Assembly (NCBI GenBank): GCA_964522165.1 | Contig: CAZFVV010000101.1 | Location: 1 to 18,460 of the forward strand | DNA length: 18,460 bases | Source: JABWBP01 sp964522165 | GTDB lineage: Bacteria > Calditrichota > Calditrichia > RBG-13-44-9 > J075 | Reading direction: 5' to 3' | In this document: positions 1 to 7,495 of the stretch, one piece after another | Layout of the letters: every line of letters starts with the position of its first letter | How positions within the stretch are numbered: position 1 is the first letter of the stretch | Position numbers and translations under genes: made by a program | The notes under the pieces: model-generated | What the model saw: the letters and a program-made list of their open reading frames with translations, nothing else | What the model was told of the DNA's origin: nothing | Databases searched by the model: none

Positions 1-103
1 TGGTAATCCAACTGGCGACTTTGCGGATCAGAGCATCCGATTGGGGGTCTGCCACGGGCTGGTTTTCGTTTCCGGGTTCTATTGGATTTGCGGGAGTAGT
101 CAT
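1..103 (-). CDS. N-terminal part of an unidentified protein, cut by the window edge
   Basis: A minus-strand reading frame opens with ATG at 103 and stays open for 34 codons to the edge. The visible protein begins MTTPANPIEPG and is rich in Pro, Asn, Glu and Gln, then turns toward a possible helix (ALIRKVASWI). A GAGG site sits seven bases upstream of the ATG, which supports the start. It lies 46 bases downstream of the membrane-protein gene on the same strand, so the two may be co-transcribed. The visible stretch is low-complexity and too short to name a family. Confidence 0.5.
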   Translation of the reverse strand, partial: MTTPANPIEPGNENQPVADPQSDALIRKVASWIT

Positions 104-149
104 TGGTTCAGCCTCAGTGAATAATGATCAAAGTCTTTTGGCTATTTTT

Positions 150-1313
150 CTATAAATGATTTTTAAATAAAAGTTTCAATCGAGATTTTCTCGATTTTTT
201 TTGCTTAAAAAAATAGAAGTAAAGAAATGTTACTATAGACAGGTAAATACATAATACGATTATCCCCCATAAGCTTATATATATTAGAACTATGATCATA
301 CATATTGAACATACAATAGGAATCAACAAATTCATGCTCGGATTCAAAACTGATGATCCCAAATTAATAATAAAGCTTGGTAAATTGAAATCCATAAGGA
401 TCATCTTAAGTGTTGGCAGAGGAATAGTAGGTTTACCATATTTATATATTTTTTGAGAGTTGATTAAAAAATTCAAGAATAGAATCTGAATATAAATCGA
501 TAAGATTGGGATAACTGCCAAGGATAAGAAGAAAACATATCCTAATTCCAAGGAACGACCGATATAGGGTAAATTGATAATTTGAGCACCATCTAAGTCT
601 CTTAGCTTTTGTGCTCTTTCCCTGTATTTCTGTTTAAACTCTGAGTAGTTCATCTCTAGGTCTTGATCATCTAAATCATATTTTCTGAAAATTGGGAGTC
701 TGATATAGACTAAATATTTGTTCCTTAGTGATAGCAGCGAGTCCTCAACTTCTTGAACGAATTGATTTGCTAATTCCGGGAAACTCCGCATTTCGGGGTT
801 TTTAATCAATGCGCTGTCTACAACACTCTTATATTTATCCATTAGATTGCAAATTACTAATGAATCTTTTTCCAAATAGCTTTTTACTTTCAATTTTGAA
901 GAATCGTCCAATGCAGGGATAAGAGAGTTCAAGAAATTCCTTCTTTTTTTGAAATATTCTCCTTCTTGATCTTGTCGGTACTCAAATGGATGTCTATATA
1001 AAGGATATTTAAGGTCAATAAGTCTTGCTCCAAATATTTCTTTCAGTTTGTATGTCTTGTTATTAAGTATTTTTTCATCAACCCCTGCCTCAAAGGCATC
1101 AAGAAATTCATTCTTTTGCTTGATATTTTGATACTGAAAGATAAGTGTCCACTCTTGAAAATTTGTTATAATCACAAATAGTAAAAAGACGAGGATATAA
1201 AAAATCCCAAACCAATTCTTATATTTTTTGTAACTGAGAAGATAATTTTGGTAACTTATATCTGACGTGTTCTTTTCTTTATCTGCTCTGCTTTGATGTT
1301 GATTCGTAGCCAT
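150..1313 (-). CDS. Hypothetical multi-pass membrane protein, AT-rich
   Basis: The gene encodes 387 residues of unknown function. A charged N-terminus is followed by one hydrophobic segment near residues 34-52. A long hydrophilic region of about 200 residues follows, rich in Lys, Glu, Asp, Leu and Tyr, probably on the far side of the membrane. Further hydrophobic segments lie near 256-285 and 330-370, and the tail is basic (KQKKSRKSRLK). I recognise no catalytic motif. Base composition is far more AT-rich than the glycosidase next to it (roughly a third G+C by eye), and Ile/Lys/Asn/Phe codons dominate, which suggests recent transfer. No clear Shine-Dalgarno site precedes the ATG at 1313, but no other in-frame start is available upstream. 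The 126-base gap to the glycosidase is AT-rich, with no convincing terminator. Confidence 0.8.
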   Translation of the reverse strand: MATNQHQSRADKEKNTSDISYQNYLLSYKKYKNWFGIFYILVFLLFVIITNFQEWTLIFQYQNIKQKNEFLDAFEAGVDEKILNNKTYKLKEIFGARLIDLKYPLYRHPFEYRQDQEGEYFKKRRNFLNSLIPALDDSSKLKVKSYLEKDSLVICNLMDKYKSVVDSALIKNPEMRSFPELANQFVQEVEDSLLSLRNKYLVYIRLPIFRKYDLDDQDLEMNYSEFKQKYRERAQKLRDLDGAQIINLPYIGRSLELGYVFFLSLAVIPILSIYIQILFLNFLINSQKIYKYGKPTIPLPTLKMILMDFNLPSFIINLGSSVLNPSMNLLIPIVCSICMIIVLIYISLWGIIVLCIYLSIVTFLYFYFFKQKKSRKSRLKLLFKNHL

Positions 1314-1439
1314 GCTAAATTCTAAATATTAAAATAACAGTACGAATATCAGAATAGATTTGCCCTTTGAATATAAGCGTAAATCTTATCTCAATATTAA
1401 CTTTTTATTGCAATTTATCAAAAAATTATGTTTTTGCTA

Positions 1440-4400
1440 TTATAATCCCCATTCCACGGTTACCCGCTTCCCTACATACTTCGAGTTACTCTCGTCAAAT
1501 GCAATGGTTAGCTCCCAAATCCCCTCCCCGGATACCGGTTTTAGTTCACCTCCTTCGGCGCGTTTTATGGAGACGCCGAAGGTTTTCAGGTAAAAAACTC
1601 CCCGCCCGCCGCTTTTGCCCTCCAGGGTCACGTGATAGCGATTTCCCTCTAATCGTGTATTGATGATCCGGTATCCCTGTGATGAATCCCCCGGCTGCGG
1701 CTGCGCCACAAACGGAACCATCCCGATTCCCCCGCGGTGGCGAAACTGTACCGTCACAGTGTTCTCCAGGGTAAATGAAACCGCCGCCGCCGGCAGCCCC
1801 CGCTGACCCCGCTGGCTCAATGGCTGCGATTTTCCATCGATCTCGATAGCGGTAATCTCCATCCCCTCGGGGATTTCCGGCTGCAAATCTACCTGAATCG
1901 CTTTTCCTTCCTGCAACGCCAATTGATAAGTCGTCAAATTCTTTTCCCGCTTGAATTCCAGGTCGATCCGTGCGCCGCCCACGCGGATATTCTTCACCGC
2001 GGCGCTATCCCAGTGCAGCGGAAAGCGCGGCTTCAGGCCGAGGCGGTTTTGCAGGGCATCCGCTTCGATGCCCGCCATCCCGCTCAGCGCCGGGTGCAGA
2101 ACGTTGGTCTCCGACCAGCACTGGTGCGGGCACACCCCCGCGGGGCGATATTCCGTTCCGTGCATCACCTCTTCCACGTAGCCAAGCCCCCAACGGCGGT
2201 AAATCAGCAAATTATTCATGATCCGGGTGAAGCCCTGCACGGAGCGCCCGTAGCGGTACTCCGCCAGCCCCGCCCAGCCGGTAAACAGCGGCCACACGCT
2301 TCCGTAATGATACCCGGTGGGATTGAAATAGGGCGAATCCGCGCCGATGATGCGGATTCCCCAGTCCGGGCTGAAGCCGTTGCCGGCCCATTCTTCCAAC
2401 ATGCGCCCGGTTTTCTCGTCTTCTACCAGGTTGAATGCCAACAAAACCGCCGGGAGCACGGTGCGGGATTCCTCGTAGCTGCCATCGATGCGCTTGCCGT
2501 AATTCAAAAAGCGGGTTTGTTCATTCCAGAAATCGCGCTGGATGATTTCCACCACCTTCTCCGCGTCGCGGCGGTATTGGTTTGCCAGGGTGATTTCGCC
2601 CAGTTGCGCGGCGATGAACGCCGCGCTTCTCAACGCCTCCGCCCAGCACCCCGCCATGTACAGGGTAACGTGGGCGCCGTAGAGCTTGCCGCCCTCAATC
2701 CAGCCGTGCCCCACGTTGGTATTTTCGATCAGCCCGTCGCCGTCGGTATCGGTAGAATACATGAAATCCAGGGCTTTTTTGAGCGAGGGCCACAGGGTTC
2801 GGATGAATTCCCGGTCGCCCGAGGCTCGCAGGTAGTGCGCCGCCAGCACTAAGTAGAGCGGGGAGGAGTCTGCGGCGTCGTAGTGCGACGCGCCGCTGCT
2901 GGTCAGCTCGTGGACAATTTTGCCGTCGAGGTCCTGGAATTTGGCGAAGAACTGCAACTGCGCCTTCACCTGCTCGAATTCTCCGTAGGCCGCCAGCGCA
3001 AACCCCGACCACGCTCCATCGCGCCCGAAATACCAGCCGTAGCCCGGCCGCCCGTTGACGCGATGCCCGCCGTCCCAGCCCCGGGTAGTGGGGCCGAATC
3101 CGGCCATCAGCGCGCTACCCAGATCGGGAGTGTTCACAAAAAAGCGCTCCGTGGCCGCCAGCGCCCATTGGTAGCCTTCGTTGAAGATTGAATCCGGCGA
3201 GATGATGGTGGTTCTGCTCGCCAGCAGATTTTGATAGTGAGCGGCGGCGCGGTTGTAAACGTCAAGTGGATTTTCCAACAAACTCCGGTAAGTCTGCTCC
3301 GCTTCCGCCGGCCCCCGGTCGGTTCCGGCAATGGCGAAATTGAGGGTGTAATCATTCCCGGCATTCAAATCGAAGCGCATGGCGGCGTAAACCTGGTTCT
3401 CCGCGGTCTCTTCGCCCTGAAATTGCTGGAAATCCCTTCCTTCGGGCCCGGAGCGCCACTCGATATCGACAAACTGCCCCTGCAAATGGGCGGAAGGTTT
3501 CACGTCGCCGCCGATGAGGCAGTAAAAATCCCCGCTGCGATCTTTCACGTGAAGCGCATTCAACCCGGCATCATAGGCGTAATAGAGGCTGCCCAGGGCG
3601 TTTTCCCGGTAGGGCCACATCCAGCGCAAATCGCAGTGGAATTTGAGCAGCAGGGAGAGCGGCTGAGAAGAATCCGTGGAAACGTGTAGCAAACCGCCGG
3701 GCTGCTCCTGCGCGACGAAGACGATTTGGGTGATCGTTCCCCAACCGGTCTCATACACCTGGGCGACCGCTTCCGGGCGGATTTCCACTTTCGCGGGCAG
3801 GTCTTTCAGCCAGGCGACGGAATCTCCCTCGATAACCCCGATTTGCAAATCCCGCAGCACCCGGAAAGGATGCACCCACACCTCGTCGATCTCCCCGGTT
3901 TCTTTACCCATCATCAGGCAGCGCCGCCCGGCGGTTTCGGTGTAATTTTCCGTGGCCGGCTCGCGGGTGAGCAGCAGGGGAGAGGGCTGCCGGGCCGAGA
4001 GGCGGCGGTTTTGCCCGGGTTGCAGCGGCGGAGAAGAGATTGCAAACGACTGCGGCTTCAATTCATCGAAAATCCAATAGGTCGGCGCAATGGATGGCGC
4101 CTGGCCGGCGAGATAGCGGAGCGCGTCGCCGATGAAACGTTCCAGGTGCAGGCGCAGCAGGTTCTGCTTCTCGAAGTGCACGTAGCCGCCCACGGCCAGG
4201 ATTTTCCCCGCCCCGGCAGCGTATTCGATCAACAATTTGCTGTCCGGGTTGACGGTGATGTAGGATTTATCCACCCCGGCGACTTTCCCCTCCTTTGGCC
4301 AGTTCTCCTCGAAATAGCCGACCCGGGTTTCGCTATGGTCTTCCGGCGCGTTCCAGATGTACCCGCCCTCGAACAGCGAAGCCAATACCGGATGCCCGCG

Positions 4401-4910
4401 GAAACCCTGGAAACCGTGCTTGCGCCCGAATCCCCGGTTGGTGATCTCGATGGCGCGCTCCTCCGGCCGGCGGGATTCGATGCCGAGATCGTTGGGCAGG
4501 TAGGAGGCGTAGTGGGTGAGCAGCAGGCTGCCGCCGGTTTCAAAGTACGATTTCAAATGTCGCAATTGTTCGAGTTGTTTTTTCCACTTTCGATACGCGG
4601 AAGCGCCGGGGATATGCACCCACACGGCCTGGCAGCTTGCCAGCGCCGCCGCCGATTTGATTTCGGCCAGGAAAATCTGCTGCGCAGCCAGCTCTTTTTG
4701 CGATTCAAGCCAGTGGAGGATAGCGGAATCGCTTTCGGAGGGAGTTTTTTCGAGCATCAGGTACCCGATCAGGGGAGCTTTGTCGAGGGCGCCCCGGGGC
4801 GTTGCGGAAGAGGAGGGCATAGCGCGATCTCCTTTTGCGAAGGTGATGATAAGGGAGAGATGCAGGAACAACCAGAAAATTAATCTACCGTTCAGTGGGA
4901 AGAACCGCAT
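1440..4910 (-). CDS. Secreted (alpha/alpha)6-barrel glycoside hydrolase with N-terminal amidotransferase-like domain
   Basis: The protein has 1156 residues from the ATG at 4910, chosen because GGAG lies eight bases upstream and the next residues form a Sec signal peptide (hydrophobic core LIFWLFLHLSLIITFA). The ATG at 4952 would add 14 residues that overlap the GH2 remnant. Residues about 35-255 resemble a class I glutamine-amidotransferase/DUF4960-like fold (GGSLLLTHYASYLP, GHPVLASL, GKILAVGGYVHF). A beta-rich middle region follows. Residues about 560-950 match the amylo-alpha-1,6-glucosidase/GH15-GH63-like barrel, with GWYFGRDGAW (candidate acid Asp631), DGDGLIENTN and GYVEEVMHG (candidate base Glu913 or Glu914), and PHQCWSETN. 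A beta-sandwich closes the protein. Family knowledge predicts hydrolysis of glucosidic or related linkages by inversion; the substrate is not readable. The neighbouring GH2 gene and its remnant suggest a shared polysaccharide or glycan target. Confidence 0.85.
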   Translation of the reverse strand: MRFFPLNGRLIFWLFLHLSLIITFAKGDRAMPSSSATPRGALDKAPLIGYLMLEKTPSESDSAILHWLESQKELAAQQIFLAEIKSAAALASCQAVWVHIPGASAYRKWKKQLEQLRHLKSYFETGGSLLLTHYASYLPNDLGIESRRPEERAIEITNRGFGRKHGFQGFRGHPVLASLFEGGYIWNAPEDHSETRVGYFEENWPKEGKVAGVDKSYITVNPDSKLLIEYAAGAGKILAVGGYVHFEKQNLLRLHLERFIGDALRYLAGQAPSIAPTYWIFDELKPQSFAISSPPLQPGQNRRLSARQPSPLLLTREPATENYTETAGRRCLMMGKETGEIDEVWVHPFRVLRDLQIGVIEGDSVAWLKDLPAKVEIRPEAVAQVYETGWGTITQIVFVAQEQPGGLLHVSTDSSQPLSLLLKFHCDLRWMWPYRENALGSLYYAYDAGLNALHVKDRSGDFYCLIGGDVKPSAHLQGQFVDIEWRSGPEGRDFQQFQGEETAENQVYAAMRFDLNAGNDYTLNFAIAGTDRGPAEAEQTYRSLLENPLDVYNRAAAHYQNLLASRTTIISPDSIFNEGYQWALAATERFFVNTPDLGSALMAGFGPTTRGWDGGHRVNGRPGYGWYFGRDGAWSGFALAAYGEFEQVKAQLQFFAKFQDLDGKIVHELTSSGASHYDAADSSPLYLVLAAHYLRASGDREFIRTLWPSLKKALDFMYSTDTDGDGLIENTNVGHGWIEGGKLYGAHVTLYMAGCWAEALRSAAFIAAQLGEITLANQYRRDAEKVVEIIQRDFWNEQTRFLNYGKRIDGSYEESRTVLPAVLLAFNLVEDEKTGRMLEEWAGNGFSPDWGIRIIGADSPYFNPTGYHYGSVWPLFTGWAGLAEYRYGRSVQGFTRIMNNLLIYRRWGLGYVEEVMHGTEYRPAGVCPHQCWSETNVLHPALSGMAGIEADALQNRLGLKPRFPLHWDSAAVKNIRVGGARIDLEFKREKNLTTYQLALQEGKAIQVDLQPEIPEGMEITAIEIDGKSQPLSQRGQRGLPAAAVSFTLENTVTVQFRHRGGIGMVPFVAQPQPGDSSQGYRIINTRLEGNRYHVTLEGKSGGRGVFYLKTFGVSIKRAEGGELKPVSGEGIWELTIAFDESNSKYVGKRVTVEWGL

Positions 4911-4953
4911 CGAATCTCCATTTTGGGGGGAATATAAACCATGCCGCGCCAAG

Positions 4954-5125
4954 GAGGTGTTAAACGCGCAGGATCGCTACGGGCTGCTGCGCTACATGGA
5001 GCCGGGCGGGGGGCAGACCGCATTTGGCGAGGAATTCACCCTCTACGCTAACTCTCCCAGCGATTCCATCGATACCTCCGGCAAGGGCGGCGAGGCCTGA
5101 CAATCACCCCGCGTCCATCCGGCAA
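4954..5125 (+). pseudogene. Decayed fragment of a second GH2 glycosidase gene
   Basis: Two collinear blocks match the intact GH2 gene on the same strand. Bases 4954-5096 align without gaps to 8735-8877 with about 21 mismatches in 143. The frame stays open and the protein reads QDRYGLLRYMEPGGGQTAF against QDRYGLLRYLEPGGGQTAF. Bases about 5095-5125 then align to about 9283-9313, including a 15-base perfect run (GACAATCACCCCGCG), shifted by one frame. Roughly 405 bases that would hold the acid/base and nucleophile glutamates are missing between the blocks. The first block may extend left to about 4936 with one 3-base gap. The remnant lies head to head with the (alpha/alpha)6 glycosidase gene. 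Its divergence shows an old paralogue, not a recent copy. Confidence 0.88.
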
Positions 5126-5179
5126 GGGTAGGGGTGGTTCAAGAAGTGTAGCAAACCTGGTTGGTGCACACCCCCTCAG

Positions 5180-7276
5180 CTAATTCAATCCTCTTCTTTC
5201 CAGCAACGGTTCAATATTCGGATCTGCGCCTCTGAAGCGCTTGTATAACACCATGGGGTCTTCCGTGTCGCCTTTGGCGAGAATATTGTCGCGGAAAGCC
5301 TGCGCGGTTTCCCGGTCGAACAGGCTAGTCTCCTTAAACGCCTGGAAGGCATCGGCGTCGAGCACTTCCGCCCAGATGTAGCTGTAATATCCCGCGGAAT
5401 ACCCGCCGGAAAAAATATGCCGGAAATAAGTGCTGCGGTAGCGGGTCACAATCTCCGGCATTAAACCGATTTTATTCAAGCTTGCTTCTTCAAAGCTGTT
5501 ACAATCTTTTTCCAGCGGTTCCGTTAAGGTGTGCCAATCCATATCCAAATAAGCGGCTGCCAAATATTCCACCGTGGCAAATCCCTGGTTGAACTTACCG
5601 GCATTGCGCAATTTCTGGATCAATTCATCGGGAATCGGCTCGCCGGTCTGGTAGTGTTTGGCGTATATTTTTAACATTTCCGGTTCGGAAGCCCAGTTTT
5701 CCATGATCTGGGAGGGCAGTTCCACAAAATCGCGGGGCACATCAGTGCCGGAGAGTTCCTCATAGGTGCATTGGGAGAGTAACCCGTGAAGCGCATGGCC
5801 AAATTCGTGGAACAGGGTATTTGCCTCCTCAAAACTGATCAGCGCGGGAGTGTCACCGGTCGGTTTAGTGAAGTTGCCCACGTTGCAGATTACCGGCGTT
5901 ACCATATTGCCGCCGCGGTTGGATTGCTTACGAAGCGCGGTCATCCAGGCGCCGCCGCGTTTGCTGGCGCGGGGATAATAATCGGTGTACAAAACGCCGA
6001 TATGGGATCCGTCGGCTTCTTTTACTTCAAAAACCTCCACATCGGGGTGATATTTGGGAATATCATCCCGTTTGTTGAAGGAAATGCCGTAGAGCCTGGA
6101 GGCCAGATCAAAAACGCCCTGGCGGACATTGGCAAGCTGGAAGTACGGCCGGAGCTGTTCTTCATCGAGGTCGTACTTTGCCTTTTTAACTTTTTCGGCG
6201 TAATACCACCAATCCCAGGGCTGGAGTTTAAAATCATTCCCTTCGAGGAAAATCATCTTCTGCATGTCCGCGGCTTCTTTTTGCGCTACTTTTAAAGCCG
6301 GCTCCCAGAGTTGATCCAGTAGTTCATAAACCTTTTCCGGGGTTTTGGCCATATTTTCTTCCAACACAAAATGCGCATGGGTATCGTAGCCCAGTAAATT
6401 CGCCTTTTCTACCCGCAGCGCGGCAATCCGGGAGGCAATTTTTTTGTTATCAAACTCGTTGCCGTTATCGCCTACATTGATAGAAGCCTTGAAAATTTTC
6501 TCCCGCAACTCCCGGTTGGGGGAGTATTGAAGGAACGGAATCATGCTGGGTTTGTGAATGGTGAACACCCATTTGCCTTCATGGCCGCGTTCCTTAGCGG
6601 CTTCTGCGGCGGCGGAGATAACGTTTTCCGGCAAGCCCGCCAGGTCTTCTTCATTCTCAATCACCATTTCGAAATTATTGGTTTCCTTAAGCACATTGTT
6701 GCCGAATGTCAGGGTCAGTTTGGAAAGTTCTTCGTTGATTTCCCGTAAACGCACTTTTTTCGCCTCGTCCAGGTTGGCGCCGCCGCGAACAAATGCCTTG
6801 TATCCCTTTTCCAGCAAGCGGTACTGTTCGCTGTTCAGGTTGAGATCATCCCGCTGCTCATAAACAGTTTTGAACTGCTCAAACAGCTTTTCGTTGAGCA
6901 GAATATCATCCTGGTGTTTGGATAACAGCGGGGCAACTTCTTCCGCTATGCTTTGCATGGTGTCGTTGGTATGGGCGGAATGCAGGCTGTAAAACACGTT
7001 GCTGACCCGGGTGAGCATTGCCCCGCTTTTTTCCAGCGCCTCCACGGTATTCGCGAATGTCGGCGCTTCCGCATTATTAACGATGGCTTCAATTTCCGCC
7101 TGGTGCTGCTTCATTCCCTCTTTAAAAGCAGGCAGGTAATGTTCCTCTTTGATTTTATCAAAGGGCGGAACCTGGAATGGAGTGTCGTATTCGCTGTAGA
7201 AGGGATTCTGCTCCGTTTTGGAACAAGCCCAGAGCAACAGCCCGGCGAAGAGGAGTAACAAGGTAGGAATTTTCAT
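5180..7276 (-). CDS. dcp: M3 family metallopeptidase, peptidyl-dipeptidase Dcp type, lipoprotein
   Basis: This 698-residue zinc peptidase should release C-terminal dipeptides or cut short oligopeptides. The N-terminus is a lipoprotein signal with lipobox LLWAC and the lipidated Cys at residue 18, followed by SKTEQNPF, which places it in the periplasm or on a membrane. The catalytic motif HEFGHALHG is at residues 490-498 (zinc ligands His490 and His494, catalytic Glu491). The third ligand is likely Glu519 in DFVELPSQIMENW. The HALHG form and the length match Dcp rather than the shorter oligopeptidase F group. A weak AAGG-type site lies about eight bases before the ATG. The gene faces away from GH2 across a 219-base divergent region. 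No strong terminator is seen after the stop, only an imperfect G/C-rich inverted repeat running into the GH2 remnant. Confidence 0.93.
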   Translation of the reverse strand: MKIPTLLLLFAGLLLWACSKTEQNPFYSEYDTPFQVPPFDKIKEEHYLPAFKEGMKQHQAEIEAIVNNAEAPTFANTVEALEKSGAMLTRVSNVFYSLHSAHTNDTMQSIAEEVAPLLSKHQDDILLNEKLFEQFKTVYEQRDDLNLNSEQYRLLEKGYKAFVRGGANLDEAKKVRLREINEELSKLTLTFGNNVLKETNNFEMVIENEEDLAGLPENVISAAAEAAKERGHEGKWVFTIHKPSMIPFLQYSPNRELREKIFKASINVGDNGNEFDNKKIASRIAALRVEKANLLGYDTHAHFVLEENMAKTPEKVYELLDQLWEPALKVAQKEAADMQKMIFLEGNDFKLQPWDWWYYAEKVKKAKYDLDEEQLRPYFQLANVRQGVFDLASRLYGISFNKRDDIPKYHPDVEVFEVKEADGSHIGVLYTDYYPRASKRGGAWMTALRKQSNRGGNMVTPVICNVGNFTKPTGDTPALISFEEANTLFHEFGHALHGLLSQCTYEELSGTDVPRDFVELPSQIMENWASEPEMLKIYAKHYQTGEPIPDELIQKLRNAGKFNQGFATVEYLAAAYLDMDWHTLTEPLEKDCNSFEEASLNKIGLMPEIVTRYRSTYFRHIFSGGYSAGYYSYIWAEVLDADAFQAFKETSLFDRETAQAFRDNILAKGDTEDPMVLYKRFRGADPNIEPLLERRGLN

Positions 7277-7339
7277 GTTTAAGTTACCTTTTTGTTTGGT
7301 TGAACATGGTAAATTTAGCGATCCTTTCGTACAAGGCTA

Positions 7340-7369
7340 AGTTTAAACATTTGCAATGGTTAAAATCAA
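7340..7369 (-). promoter_or_regulatory. Candidate sigma-70-type promoter for the M3 peptidase
   Basis: On the minus strand TTGATT (7369-7364) is followed after 18 bases by TAAACT (7345-7340), about 64 bases before the peptidase ATG. The same -10 hexamer occurs in the divergent candidate promoter. This is pattern matching only. Confidence 0.35.
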
Positions 7370-7422
7370 ACCCGTTTTAAATTCGATAGATATTTTTGCA
7401 TACGGAAAAAACATCGGCTGCA

Positions 7423-7451
7423 TTGAAATTTATGAGAAGGTTTGCTAAACT
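7423..7451 (+). promoter_or_regulatory. Candidate sigma-70-type promoter for the GH2 gene
   Basis: TTGAAA (7423-7428) is followed after 17 bases by TAAACT (7446-7451), 44 bases before the GH2 start and 29 bases before its AAGGAG site. Spacing and position suit a housekeeping promoter. No operator-like palindrome is obvious beside it. Confidence 0.45.
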
Positions 7452-7495
7452 ATCTGTGCTTATTCAGATGAATCGAATTAAAGGAGTGCATGAAG

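Noticed and set aside
1923..2852. 309-codon plus-strand frame
   Set aside because: It is antisense to the (alpha/alpha)6 barrel, whose motifs are clear on the other strand. Its composition is typical of an overlap artefact.
3726..4883. Long open frame of 385 codons on the plus strand
   Set aside because: It lies wholly inside the minus-strand glycosidase gene, lacks a ribosome site and reads as GC-rich shadow sequence (many Arg/Gly/Gln/Pro).
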